From assembly GCF_006716445.1 (NCBI RefSeq), contig NZ_VFPA01000002.1:930001-994000 (forward strand): a stretch of 64,000 nucleotides of DNA. Reading direction: 5' to 3'. Both the position numbers and the translations under genes were made by a program. Of the stretch, positions 33,767 through 43,332 are shown piece by piece. Position 1 is the stretch's first letter. Each line of letters begins with the position of its first letter. The notes beneath the pieces are model-generated. The model made no database searches. It saw only the letters and a program-made list of their open reading frames with translations, and was not told the DNA's origin. This stretch comes from Pseudonocardia kunmingensis (lineage in GTDB: Bacteria > Actinomycetota > Actinomycetes > Mycobacteriales > Pseudonocardiaceae).

Positions 33767-34536
33767 GAGGGCTCCGGTTCGGTCGAGGGGATCGTGACGA
33801 GGGCGCGGGTGAGCGCGTCGAGCTCCCCGCGGGTCATGCCGTGGGCGAGCAGGTAGGCGGCCGCGCCGCCGTGGACGGTGTGCAGTGCGTCGAGGAGCCG
33901 GTGCATGACCTCGGCCGGGCTCTCGCGGTAGATCGCGTGCAGCAAGGTCAGGGCGTCGGGGGTGAGGTGCTCCGGGACGGGGAGCGCGGCGAAGAACGAC
34001 TCCGGCAGGCGCGCCGCGGTCAGCGCGTAGTCGGTCGCGACGGTCTCGTCCGGGACGCCGACGGCCGACAGCACCAGCGCGATCACGACGCCGGTCCGGT
34101 CCTTGCCCGCCGCGCAGTGCACGAGTGCAGGCAGCGCGCCCGGGCGGGCGAGCTCGCGGACCGCCGCGACGAGGCCGTCCCCGCAGGTGGTCAGCATGTG
34201 CTCGTACAGCTCGGCGAGGGTGGGGATCTCGGTCCCCGCCGCGAACGCGGACCCACCGTCGCCGAGGACGGGCCGGTGCGCCGGGACCAGCCCGGTCCCG
34301 TCCAGCGCGCTGGGGGCGGCCGCGCACTCGGCCGAGCTGCGCAGGTCGACGACCGTGCGCAGGCCGAGGGCGGCGAACGCCTGGCGCCCGGCGTCGTCGA
34401 GGTGCTGCAGGCCCGCGGAGCGGAACAACCGCCCCCACCGGACCCGCCCGGTGCCCGCCGGGTAGCCGCCGACGTCGCGGACGTTGAACGCCCCCGGCAC
34501 CTGGTGGTCGCGCGGCGGCTCGAGTCCCGCGGTCAC
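33763..34536 (-). CDS. Tyrosine-protein phosphatase-like phosphatase (PTP/DSP fold)
   Basis: 257 residues from GTG 34536, overlapping the binding-protein stop (GTGA). It starts with FNVRDVGGYP and has the phosphatase loop H-C-A-A-G-K-D-R-T-G (C-x5-R) near residue 128, as in MptpB-like bacterial phosphatases that act on phosphotyrosine, phosphoinositides or small phosphomonoesters. Its location between a sugar-binding protein and a phosphodiesterase suggests action on a small phosphomonoester made by that phosphodiesterase, rather than protein signalling. This is inference. Fold and catalytic residues are clear. Confidence 0.83.
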   Translation of the reverse strand: MTAGLEPPRDHQVPGAFNVRDVGGYPAGTGRVRWGRLFRSAGLQHLDDAGRQAFAALGLRTVVDLRSSAECAAAPSALDGTGLVPAHRPVLGDGGSAFAAGTEIPTLAELYEHMLTTCGDGLVAAVRELARPGALPALVHCAAGKDRTGVVIALVLSAVGVPDETVATDYALTAARLPESFFAALPVPEHLTPDALTLLHAIYRESPAEVMHRLLDALHTVHGGAAAYLLAHGMTRGELDALTRALVTIPSTEPEPS

Positions 34537-35906
34537 GGCACGAGCCCCTGCGCGCGCTCCTGCGAGGCCCGCATGGTCGCGGCCGGGTCCGCTCCGCGGT
34601 AGACCACCTCGGTGGCCGAGTCGGTGAGCAGGGTGAGGATCTGTTGGTACTGGTCGCCGGGGTAGGCGACGGTGGGCTCGAGCCGGTCGAGCTGCGCGAG
34701 GTTCGGGCGGACGAGCGGGTTCGCGGCGGCCCATTGCTGCAGGCCGTTCGGATCCTCGACGAGACCCACCCGCAGCGGCAGGTAGCCGATCCCACTGGTG
34801 ATCTTCGTGTACGCCGTGTTGCTGGTCATGAACTTGATGAACTCCCACGCCGCCGCCTTCTTCGCCGGGTCGGTGGAGAAGGAGAACAGGGCCGATCCCG
34901 AGTTCGTCGGCACGGCCTCGTGGCCCTCGAAGGCGGGCATCGGGGCCGCGCGCAGCTCGAAGCCGGTATCGGACGCCGCCGCTATCAGGGCGCTCTGGAT
35001 GGCGCTCGTCTGCAGGAACATCCCGAGGCGGCCCTGGGAGAACGCCTCCTGCGCGTCGCCGGTGTCCATGTCGGGAGAGGCGCCGCTGCCGACCAGGTCC
35101 TGCCACGTCGCCAGCGCCGCGACCGAGCCGCCCGCGCCCCAGCTGATCGTCCTGCCGTCCTCGCCGAGGACCCGGCCACCGGCCGAGCGGATGACGCCCT
35201 GCAGGCACCAGTCGGCCGCGCCGGTCCCGAGGCAGGCCAGGTAGCCGCCGTCGGACTCGGTCGCGCCGGTGATCGCCAGCGCTGCCTGCTTGAACTCGCC
35301 CCAGGTCGCCGGCGGGCGTTCCGGGTCGAGGCCGGCGGCCCGGAACAGGTCGGCGTTGTAGAACAGGACCGGCGTGGAGAACACGTACGGCATGCCGTAG
35401 GTGTCGCCCTCGACGTCGCCCATCGTGCGGGTGCGCTCGTGGAAGGGGTGCTGGCCGTCGGAGCCGTCGAGGTGGGTGGCGACCGCGGCGTCGCCGAACT
35501 CCTCGTTGAAGTTCACCGCGCGCAGCGACTGCGCGGCGAACACCCGGTCGCCGAAGCCGAGCTGGGCGACGTCGGGCGGGTTCCCGGCGACGATCTGCTG
35601 CTGGACGCTGCCGGTGAGGTTCGCGATCCCGCCCGCCGGAGCCTGGGCGGTCACGTCGATGTCGGGGTGCTGCTGCTCGAACTCCTCGACCAGCCCCGTG
35701 ATCGTGTCGGTCCACGGACCGGCGTTGAGCAGGTTGTAGGTCTCGAAGGTGATCGACACCTGCTGGCCGGGGACGAGGCTGGGAGCGGCGCCGTCGGCAC
35801 CGGGCGCGGCGGAGGGCGGGCCGCCGCAGGCCGCGAGGGCGAGGCCGCCGGCGAGCACCGCGGCCGGGAGCACCCGGCGGCGGGATCGGCGGGCATGGGA
35901 AGACAT
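34533..35906 (-). CDS. Extracellular solute-binding lipoprotein, family 1 (UgpB-like)
   Basis: 457 residues from ATG 35906. The twin-arginine-like SRRRVLP is followed by a hydrophobic stretch and lipobox LALAAC with Cys27. The mature protein shows ITFETYNLLN, VEEFEQQHPDIDV, AGNPPDVAQLGFGDRV, YGMPYVFSTPVLFYNADLFRAAGLDPERPP and NSGSALFSFSTDP, a pattern of family 1 binding proteins with some likeness to UgpB (glycerol-3-phosphate/glycerophosphodiester). It delivers the ligand to the permeases at 31053 and 31965. Given the phosphatases in the operon, a phosphorylated polyol is a reasonable but unproven ligand. Confidence 0.85.
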   Translation of the reverse strand: MSSHARRSRRRVLPAAVLAGGLALAACGGPPSAAPGADGAAPSLVPGQQVSITFETYNLLNAGPWTDTITGLVEEFEQQHPDIDVTAQAPAGGIANLTGSVQQQIVAGNPPDVAQLGFGDRVFAAQSLRAVNFNEEFGDAAVATHLDGSDGQHPFHERTRTMGDVEGDTYGMPYVFSTPVLFYNADLFRAAGLDPERPPATWGEFKQAALAITGATESDGGYLACLGTGAADWCLQGVIRSAGGRVLGEDGRTISWGAGGSVAALATWQDLVGSGASPDMDTGDAQEAFSQGRLGMFLQTSAIQSALIAAASDTGFELRAAPMPAFEGHEAVPTNSGSALFSFSTDPAKKAAAWEFIKFMTSNTAYTKITSGIGYLPLRVGLVEDPNGLQQWAAANPLVRPNLAQLDRLEPTVAYPGDQYQQILTLLTDSATEVVYRGADPAATMRASQERAQGLVP

Positions 35907-35958
35907 CAGGGGTGTGCTCCAGTTCTCGGAGGAGGGTTCTCGGGGGGAGGGGGAGGCC

Positions 35959-37077
<1,119 letters not shown>

Positions 37078-37092
37078 CTGATCTACGTCTCC

Positions 37093-37132
37093 TCGTTACG
37101 CGGTGACGACTTGTCCACGTCATCTCGTTACG
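37093..37132. promoter_or_regulatory. Repeats upstream of the ABC operon, candidate RpiR site
   Basis: TCGTTACG occurs at 37093-37100 and again at 37125-37132, 32 bases apart (three helical turns). Between them TGACG (37104-37108) and CGTCA (37118-37122) form an inverted repeat. All lie 16-55 bases upstream of the ATPase gene start. An operator for the RpiR protein is a plausible reading. Confidence 0.4.
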
Positions 37133-37274
37133 AACCATGCCGGGCTCACCCGACAGGGGGATGCCGTCGACATGGACGGCAGGTGACGACCTGACAGCGA
37201 GAGATCGGGCCGCCGGTACTCGGGCCGGGCGCGGCCTGCCTCGCACGCCATCGGGATCCGCCGGGCTCGACCTC

Positions 37275-37302
37275 TTGACCTGCGGTGTGACAGCTGTACC
37301 CT
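37275..37302 (+). promoter_or_regulatory. Likely sigma-A-type promoter of the 37358-46034 operon
   Basis: TTGACC at 37275-37280 and TACCCT at 37297-37302 are 16 bases apart. A short palindrome GGACA-C-TGTCC at 37320-37330 and a related TGTCGGACA at 37336-37344 lie between the expected transcription start and the GTG at 37358, and may be the operator of the IclR protein encoded in the operon. Confidence 0.5.
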
Positions 37303-37357
37303 CGCTGCAAGTCAATGACGGACACTGTCCAACAATGTCGGACAGAAGGGTGGGACC

Positions 37358-39115
37358 GTGGCTCTCGCGGCCGAGTCGAACGCCGGTTCCGGAGTCGGGG
37401 TCACGTCGTCGCCCGACCTGATGCGATCTCCCGACCAACTGATGCGGCCCCGCCGACTCGGTGCGCTGCCCTCGAACCGCATCAGCGCGGCGCGCAGTTT
37501 CGTGGATCTGATGCGCAGGGAGCGCTGGAAGATCGAGCTCGTCGAGATCGACGTCGACGCACGGGCGAACGGGCGCATCGTGTACCGCATCGACACCGGG
37601 CGGAACGTCCTGACGCTGGCGGCGTTCTCCCGGGAGCCGCGGTTCGTGAACCGGACCTCGCGCATCATCGGGTCGAGCTGGGACATGGAGGGCGCCCTGA
37701 TCGAGGGCGAGCCCGACCAGGGCATGCTCGAGCACACCCGGGAGGAGATGCCCAAGCTCTACGCCGGCCGCGCCTGCCCGGGGACGCTGGTCTGGTTCCG
37801 GTCCAACCAGAGCACTCGGCTGTTCGAGTACGTCCGCTCCTGCCTGGCCCGCGGCGAGCAGCCGGACGTCGAGCGGCTCCGCGAGACCGGCTACCTCATG
37901 CGCAACACCGGTCTGGACGGCAACGGGACCTTCGGGACCCGGTCCTTCCGCTCGCTTGAGGACGACCACCCGCTGCGGCTGCCGTACCACGCCCAGATGC
38001 TCTCCGCCTACATGATGCGCGAGTTCGCGTGCGACCTCGTCGAGCACCTGGCGCGGCTCGACGCCCCCGGGCTCGCCCGCCCGCTGGACCCCGCGCTCAA
38101 GCGCGAGCTGGGGATCGGCAACGGGTCGGCGCTGGGGCTGGTGCTCTTCGCGTTCAACCGGCCCACGCTCGTCGGGGCGTGGATCAGGGCGTTCGAGACC
38201 GCCCGATCGGCCGCGCTGGCCCTGGAGCTCGCGCCGGACGACCCGCGGCTGGACGCGCTGGATGCGCTGCTGGAGCGGGCGGCCGACTACCGCAACCGGG
38301 ACCTGTCGGCCTACACGGCGTTCCCCCGGGGGCCGGAGATCGCGCTCGACCTGCGGCGGGTCCGGCAGACGCTGCGAGCCGTGCGTGCCGGGGACCGCGA
38401 CGGGAGGACCGCGGCCGACCGGCCCTGCGCCAGGGTCGCCGAGCTGATCGCGGGTGAGGTCACCCCGGAGGCCGAGGAGATCTTCAGCAGCCTGCTGCTG
38501 GAGCTGGTTCCCGAGCTCTGCGACGAGCTGCTCGAGACCCTGGTCGTGGACGAGCAGGTGCAGGCCGATCCGTTCATGTCCTGCGCGCGGCTGCAGGAGC
38601 TCGTCACGGGCCCGTTCGCGTGGGCTCTGGGGTTCCCGCTGGACGAGCCGGAGCAGCGGACCCGGTCCTGGTACAAGTCCCGGGCCTCGGAGGAGCCCCG
38701 CTCCGGGCCCCGCGACGAGATCCCGGAGGGAACGTTCGAGCTGTCGATCGACCACCCCGGTCAGGTCCAGCGGCTGTACGCGGCGTTGCAGGAGCCCGGG
38801 CGGCCGGCGACCGTGGGCGAGCTCCTGGCCGAGCGGCCGGAGCTCGAGTCGGCCGTGGCGCACGTGCAGGTCCTCGCGACCGAGCCGTACGCGATCCCGC
38901 GGGTGGACCTGCGCAGCCAGGAGTGCGTCCCGGTCCACCTCATCCACGTCCTCAACGCCTTCTGCTTCGGCCTGGACAACACGGTCGACCACCTCAACCG
39001 GTACCTGCGCGGTCTGATCATGGAAGGGGCGCCGACGAGGGCGGAGGTGGCGCGGGGTGAGGGCGCCGACTGGTGGTGGCAGACCCCGGCGGACCGGATC
39101 CGGGTGTCCGCGTGA
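37358..39115 (+). CDS. Conserved-looking protein of unknown function (585 aa)
   Basis: 585 residues from GTG 37358, with AGAAGGG at 37344-37350. I do not recognise it. It has no signal peptide or membrane segment, is rich in Arg and acidic residues, and is mostly predicted helical. Distinctive stretches are IGSSWDMEGALIEGE, WFRSNQSTRLFEYVRS, YLMRNTGLDGNGTFGTRSF, LPYHAQMLSAYMMREF and a C-terminal FCFGLDNTVDHLNRYLRGL. The well-conserved look and correct codon use argue that it is real. It is the first gene of an operon with an IclR regulator (GTGA overlap), another unknown protein, an M19 homologue, an ABC importer and a ThDP enzyme, so a catabolic enzyme is likely. Confidence 0.8.
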   Translation: MALAAESNAGSGVGVTSSPDLMRSPDQLMRPRRLGALPSNRISAARSFVDLMRRERWKIELVEIDVDARANGRIVYRIDTGRNVLTLAAFSREPRFVNRTSRIIGSSWDMEGALIEGEPDQGMLEHTREEMPKLYAGRACPGTLVWFRSNQSTRLFEYVRSCLARGEQPDVERLRETGYLMRNTGLDGNGTFGTRSFRSLEDDHPLRLPYHAQMLSAYMMREFACDLVEHLARLDAPGLARPLDPALKRELGIGNGSALGLVLFAFNRPTLVGAWIRAFETARSAALALELAPDDPRLDALDALLERAADYRNRDLSAYTAFPRGPEIALDLRRVRQTLRAVRAGDRDGRTAADRPCARVAELIAGEVTPEAEEIFSSLLLELVPELCDELLETLVVDEQVQADPFMSCARLQELVTGPFAWALGFPLDEPEQRTRSWYKSRASEEPRSGPRDEIPEGTFELSIDHPGQVQRLYAALQEPGRPATVGELLAERPELESAVAHVQVLATEPYAIPRVDLRSQECVPVHLIHVLNAFCFGLDNTVDHLNRYLRGLIMEGAPTRAEVARGEGADWWWQTPADRIRVSA

Positions 39116-39879
39116 GCGGGGCGGCGGTGGGGGAGACCGAGTCCCGAGGGGCGGAGAACTCCTCGCCGGGGACGAAGACCCTCACCAGCGCGGTCAAGAT
39201 GCTCCGGGTCCTCGAAGCGGTCGCCGACACGACGACACCGACGGTCACCGAGGTGGCGGCCGCGCTGGGCTGGCCCCGCGGGGTGGCTCACCAGTACCTG
39301 GTCACCGGCGTCCGCTCGGGCTGGCTGGCGCGGCACGGTGAGCAGTACGTGCTGTCGACCAAGGCCTGCGCCATCGGCAACGCCGCGCTGGCCGCGCTCG
39401 GGCTGACCGCGGCGGTCCGCGCCCAGATGCACGCCCTGGTCGGCGCGCTGAACGAGCCGATCTCGTTCGCGGTCCTCGACGGCGACCACCCCCGGATCGT
39501 CGAGCGGGTGGAGCCGGACCGGGCACTGCAGGTACGCCGGTCCAGCGAGGAGCGGATCTCGGTCAGCACGTCGGCCTCCGGGCAGGTGCTGCTCGCCTAC
39601 GGCGGCCTCGAGCTCCGCGACGACCTGCGCGCGGCGGGGATCGCGCTGCCGCCCGAGGAACGCTACCGGCAGGTGCGGGCCGACGGGTTCGCCATCATCC
39701 ACGGCCGCTGGTCGGGCGACGACGTGACCGCGGTGGCGGTCCCGATCTTCTCGGGCGGCGTCTGCCGGGGTGCCCTGAGCGCGATCACGCCGAGCGGCCG
39801 GACCGACGAGAACGTGATGCGCGACCACCTCTGCCGTGCGCGTGACGACATCGAGGACGAAGGCAGGTTCCGCCCATGA
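39112..39879 (+). CDS. IclR-family transcriptional regulator
   Basis: 255 residues from GTG 39112, overlapping the previous stop. The winged helix covers about residues 20-85 (KTLTSAVKMLRVLEAVADTTTPTVTEVAAALGWPRGVAHQYLVTGV). The effector domain follows with LNEPISFAVLDGDHPRIVERVEPD and SVSTSASGQVLLAYGG. Unusually it lies within the operon as second gene rather than divergent, suggesting autoregulation with the whole cluster. It ends in ATGA overlap with the next gene. Ligand unknown. Confidence 0.87.
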   Translation: MSGAAVGETESRGAENSSPGTKTLTSAVKMLRVLEAVADTTTPTVTEVAAALGWPRGVAHQYLVTGVRSGWLARHGEQYVLSTKACAIGNAALAALGLTAAVRAQMHALVGALNEPISFAVLDGDHPRIVERVEPDRALQVRRSSEERISVSTSASGQVLLAYGGLELRDDLRAAGIALPPEERYRQVRADGFAIIHGRWSGDDVTAVAVPIFSGGVCRGALSAITPSGRTDENVMRDHLCRARDDIEDEGRFRP

Positions 39880-40640
39880 CCGCTGAGAGATCCGCCCGGG
39901 CGAGCATCCGCCCGACGATGAGCGCGATCACCCCGCCGGAGGGCGTCACGGGCACGCTCACCGTCCAGCTGCGCGAGATCAAGCTCGTCACCGAGCGGCT
40001 GATGATGGTGCTCGGGGTGCCGCCGGGTGCCGTGCCCGGGGCGCGCCAGTTCGTCGTCGCCGGATGCGCGGGCGACCCGGAGCGCACCCTGGAGGACCTG
40101 GCGAGCCTCACCCGGCCCGAGCCCCGCCCCGCATTCCGGGCGCCCCGCTTCACCGGCGAGGGCCGGACGGTGACCGTGGACTGCGCCGGGACGAGCCTGC
40201 TGCTGAGCGGGCACCTCCTCGTCCACCACCTCGCCGCGCGGGCCGCCCGCACGGGGCCGGTGGAGGCCCGGGTCACCCGCGCCGGGCACCCGTCCGCGCT
40301 GCGGACCGCCGCTCGGGTGCTGCAGGGCTACCGGATCGAGGCCCGGGTGGTCGACGGCAGCACGCTGCACGTCCCGCCGCCGGACGGGACCCCGGACGTC
40401 GCCGCGGCGTGGACGCGCACCGAGGCCGCGCTGCTGCGCGGCGTCGAGATCGCCGCATCGACCTGGTGGCAGCTCTACTTCACCTCGAACCGGGCGCTGA
40501 GCGTGGACACCGCGCTCTCCCGCTACCACACCGGCGACACGCTGCGGCGGGTGACCGCCGACGGCGAGCGCTTCATCCGGCAGAACGACCCGCTCGGGCG
40601 GGAGTCGCACCGCCGGGAGATCTTCATCGACGTCTCGTGA
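39876..40640 (+). CDS. Protein of unknown function (254 aa)
   Basis: 254 residues, start overlapping the IclR stop. I do not recognise a family. It is soluble, Arg- and Ala-rich, with a first part around LTVQLREIKLVTERLMMVLGVPPGAVPGAR, a middle VDCAGTSLLLSGHLLVHHLAARAART and an end WWQLYFTSNRALSVDTALSRYHTGD. The last part resembles no catalytic motif I can name. Tight coupling to the regulator upstream and 13-base spacing to the dipeptidase homologue downstream make it a true gene of the operon. It may be the partner subunit of a neighbouring enzyme. Confidence 0.75.
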   Translation: MTAERSARASIRPTMSAITPPEGVTGTLTVQLREIKLVTERLMMVLGVPPGAVPGARQFVVAGCAGDPERTLEDLASLTRPEPRPAFRAPRFTGEGRTVTVDCAGTSLLLSGHLLVHHLAARAARTGPVEARVTRAGHPSALRTAARVLQGYRIEARVVDGSTLHVPPPDGTPDVAAAWTRTEAALLRGVEIAASTWWQLYFTSNRALSVDTALSRYHTGDTLRRVTADGERFIRQNDPLGRESHRREIFIDVS

Positions 40641-40653
40641 GACGGGGAGCACG

Positions 40654-41628
40654 ATGGTCACAATCGACAGCCTGATCTGCTCGCGGATGGACCGGCGGGC
40701 GATCGAGGACACGCTGGCGGGCGGCATCGACTGCGTCACCGTCACCTGCGGGTTCTGGGAGGACACCACCGAGTCCATGGACGCGGTGGTGCGGTGGGGC
40801 GAGCTGGTCACCGACAACGCCGACCTCGCGGTGCTCGTCCGGGAGCCGGGCGACATCGACCGGGCCGCGGCCGAGGGGAAGCTGGCGATCCTGCTGGGCT
40901 TCCAGAACTCGGCCTTCCTGCAGGGGCGACTGGGCTACGTCGAGCTGTTCAAGAAGATGGACGTGCACGTCGCCCAGCTCACCTACAACATCCAGAACGA
41001 CATCGGCGGGAGCTGTTACGAGCCCGCGGACTCCGGGCTCACCCGCTACGGCCGGGAGGTCGTGGCGGAGATGAACCGGGTCGGGATGGTGATCGACCTC
41101 TCGCACGTCGGTGACCGGACCAGCCTGGAGGCGATCGAGGCGTCCGAGCGCGGCGTGGCGATCACGCACGCCAACCCGCAGAGCCTCGTCGACCACCCCC
41201 GCAACAAGTCCGACGACGTGCTGCGCGCGCTGCAGAAGAACCGCGGCGTGCTCGGCGTGACGATGTACCACAACATCACCCGCGGCTTCCACGAGACGGT
41301 CGACCAGTGGTCGGAGATGGTCGCGCGCACGGTCGACCTGATCGGCGTCGACTGCGTCGGCATCGGCACCGACCACAACCAGCACGGTGACGAGGGCTAT
41401 CTGCGCTGGATGCGCAACGGCCGGTGGTCCCGCCGGGAGCAGAAGGGGGCCGGGATCGCCCCACCGCCGGCGAGACGCAGCTGGTACACCACGCCGCACT
41501 CGCACCGGGAGATCCTGCCCGCCCTGCTGCGCCGCGGGTTCGACGAGCGGGAGGCGGGCCAGATCCTGGGTGGGAACTGGCACCGGTTCTACGCCCAGAA
41601 CCTCACCCCCGCGGGAGGCCGGTCGTGA
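40654..41628 (+). CDS. M19 (renal/membrane dipeptidase) family amidohydrolase with altered metal site
   Basis: 324 residues. The family is shown by MVIDLSHVGD (His151), AITHANPQSL (His172), DDVLRALQKNRGVLGV, GTDHNQHG and the final GQILGGNWHRFYAQN. However, the usual N-terminal H-x-D pair (DGHND) is replaced by I-D-S-L-I-C-S, and the bridging Glu position (G-x-E-G) reads F-Q-N (Gln84, Asn85). The two-zinc site of true dipeptidases is therefore incomplete, so a one-metal hydrolase or a different reaction is likely. No signal peptide. It overlaps the ABC ATPase gene by GTGA, implying that it acts on the imported compound. Confidence 0.82.
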   Translation: MVTIDSLICSRMDRRAIEDTLAGGIDCVTVTCGFWEDTTESMDAVVRWGELVTDNADLAVLVREPGDIDRAAAEGKLAILLGFQNSAFLQGRLGYVELFKKMDVHVAQLTYNIQNDIGGSCYEPADSGLTRYGREVVAEMNRVGMVIDLSHVGDRTSLEAIEASERGVAITHANPQSLVDHPRNKSDDVLRALQKNRGVLGVTMYHNITRGFHETVDQWSEMVARTVDLIGVDCVGIGTDHNQHGDEGYLRWMRNGRWSRREQKGAGIAPPPARRSWYTTPHSHREILPALLRRGFDEREAGQILGGNWHRFYAQNLTPAGGRS

Positions 41629-42425
41629 GCGCCACCGCAGCGGCCGGGGAGCGGGTCACCCAGGCGTCGTCGATCAGCGTCGCCGGCGTCAGCAAGGTCT
41701 TCCGTCGCGGCAAGCTGACGATCACGGCCCTGCAGGACGCGAACCTGGAGATCGGGGCCGGGCAGTTCGTCTCGCTGCTCGGCCCGTCCGGCTGCGGGAA
41801 GTCGACGCTGCTCAAGGCGATCGCCGGCCTGCAGCCGCCCAGCTCGGGCGCGGTCCGGGTGGACGGCAGGCCGGTCACCGCCCCGCTGACCGACGCCGGC
41901 GTCGCGTTCCAGAAGCCGACCCTGCTGCCGTGGCGCACCGTCACCGAGAACATCTCGCTGCCCTTCCACGTCAGCGGCTCGATCTCCCGCGAGGAGGGGG
42001 CCCGCCGCGTGGAGCGGCTGCTGGAGATCACCGGCTTGCAGGACTTCGCCCACCACTACCCGCGCGAGCTCTCCGGCGGGATGGAGCAGAGGGTGGCGAT
42101 CGCCCGCTCGCTCGTGCTGAGCCCCGGCCTGCTGCTGATGGACGAGCCGTTCGGGGCGCTGGACGAGTTCACCCGGGAGGACCTCAACGAGGAGCTCCTG
42201 CGGATCTGGAGCGCCGAACCCAAGACCGTGGTCTTCGTGACCCACAGCATCTCCGAGGCGGTCTTCCTGTCCGACCGCATCGCGGTGATGAGCGCACGAC
42301 CGGGACGGATCTTCGACGTGTTCGACGTGGACCTTCCCCGGCCGCGCACGAGCGCGACGCGCACCGCCCCGGAGTTCAACGAGATCGTGGCGCACACCCG
42401 TCGCGTCCTCGACCAGACCCACTGA
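41625..42425 (+). CDS. ABC importer ATPase, SsuB/TauB/NrtD type
   Basis: 266 residues from GTG 41625. Walker A GPSGCGKST, Q-loop AFQKPTLLPWRTV, signature LSGGMEQRVAIARSL, Walker B LLLMDEPFGALDEFTR and switch His in FVTHSISEAV are present. The Q-loop followed by LLPW and the short length without a C-terminal regulatory domain identify the nitrate/sulfonate/taurine/riboflavin-precursor group. Together with the permease and binding protein that follow, it makes a complete importer. Substrate cannot be inferred from the ATPase. Confidence 0.9.
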   Translation: MSATAAAGERVTQASSISVAGVSKVFRRGKLTITALQDANLEIGAGQFVSLLGPSGCGKSTLLKAIAGLQPPSSGAVRVDGRPVTAPLTDAGVAFQKPTLLPWRTVTENISLPFHVSGSISREEGARRVERLLEITGLQDFAHHYPRELSGGMEQRVAIARSLVLSPGLLLMDEPFGALDEFTREDLNEELLRIWSAEPKTVVFVTHSISEAVFLSDRIAVMSARPGRIFDVFDVDLPRPRTSATRTAPEFNEIVAHTRRVLDQTH

Positions 42426-42439
42426 CGCCGGAGGACACC

Positions 42440-43285
42440 GTGGTCCAACCGATGGTCCGCACCCCTGTCGACGACACCGAGCCGGTACCGGGCATCGCCG
42501 ACCTGGGACCCCCCGCCGCGCGGTGGTACGCGTCGACGCGGGTCCAGGCCACGATCCTGTCGGTGCTGCTGCTCGCCCTGCTGCTCGGCTCGTGGTTCGT
42601 CGCGGCGCAGCAGGGGCTCGTGTCGCCACTCGTGCTCGCCCACCCGGCCGACGTCGTCGCCGCGCTGGTCGACCAGTTCTCCAGCGGGACGATCTGGCCG
42701 AACCTGTGGGCCACGGTGTACGAGACGATCGCAGGCTTCACCGCGGCGACCGTCGCCGCGCTGTTGGTGAGCTTCGTCTTCGCGTTCTCCGCGCCGCTGC
42801 GGATGGCCGTCTACCCCTATCTGATCATGATCCAGACCTTCCCGAAGGTCGCGATCGCGCCGCTGATCATCGCCGCGTTCGGCTACGGGCTGACCCCCAA
42901 GGTCGTCATCGCGGCACTGATGGCCTTCTTCCCGATCCTGGTCAACGCGATGGTCGGGCTGACCAACGTCAGCGAGGACCACACCAACCTGATGCGCGCG
43001 CTCGGCGCGAGCAGGTGGCAGCGCCTGCGGATGCTGCAGATCCCGAACGCGCTGTCCTACATCCTGCCCGGCCTGAAGTCCGCGGCGGTCCTGTCGCTGA
43101 TCGGGGTCATCGTCGCCGAGTTCGTCTCCTCCCGGGAGGGCCTGGGATTCGCCATCCAGGCCTCGTCACAGGCGGGGACGATCGACGTCACCTACGCCCT
43201 GCTGATCATCCTGAGCGCATTCGGCCTGTCCATCTCGCTGGCACTGGGCCTGCTCAGCTGGTGCCTGCGCAAGTACCGGCAGTGA
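42440..43285 (+). CDS. ABC importer permease, SsuC/TauC type
   Basis: 281 residues from GTG 42440 with GGAGG seven bases upstream. The first membrane segment is TILSVLLLALLLGSWFVAAQ, followed by LVLAHPADVVAALVDQF, a standard opening of this permease group. The EAA-type loop is HTNLMRALGASRWQRLRMLQIPNALSYIL near residue 195. Six membrane segments in all. It starts 14 bases after the ATPase stop. Pairs with the ATPase at 41625 and the lipoprotein at 43333. Confidence 0.9.
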   Translation: MVQPMVRTPVDDTEPVPGIADLGPPAARWYASTRVQATILSVLLLALLLGSWFVAAQQGLVSPLVLAHPADVVAALVDQFSSGTIWPNLWATVYETIAGFTAATVAALLVSFVFAFSAPLRMAVYPYLIMIQTFPKVAIAPLIIAAFGYGLTPKVVIAALMAFFPILVNAMVGLTNVSEDHTNLMRALGASRWQRLRMLQIPNALSYILPGLKSAAVLSLIGVIVAEFVSSREGLGFAIQASSQAGTIDVTYALLIILSAFGLSISLALGLLSWCLRKYRQ

Positions 43286-43332
43286 CCCCGACCCCCGGCC
43301 CCCGGCCCCACACGCGAGAACCCGAGGTTCCG

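Noticed and set aside
33763..34536. Secreted PTP-type signalling or virulence phosphatase
   Set aside because: The fold resembles such enzymes, but there is no signal peptide and the gene is translationally coupled to a nutrient importer.
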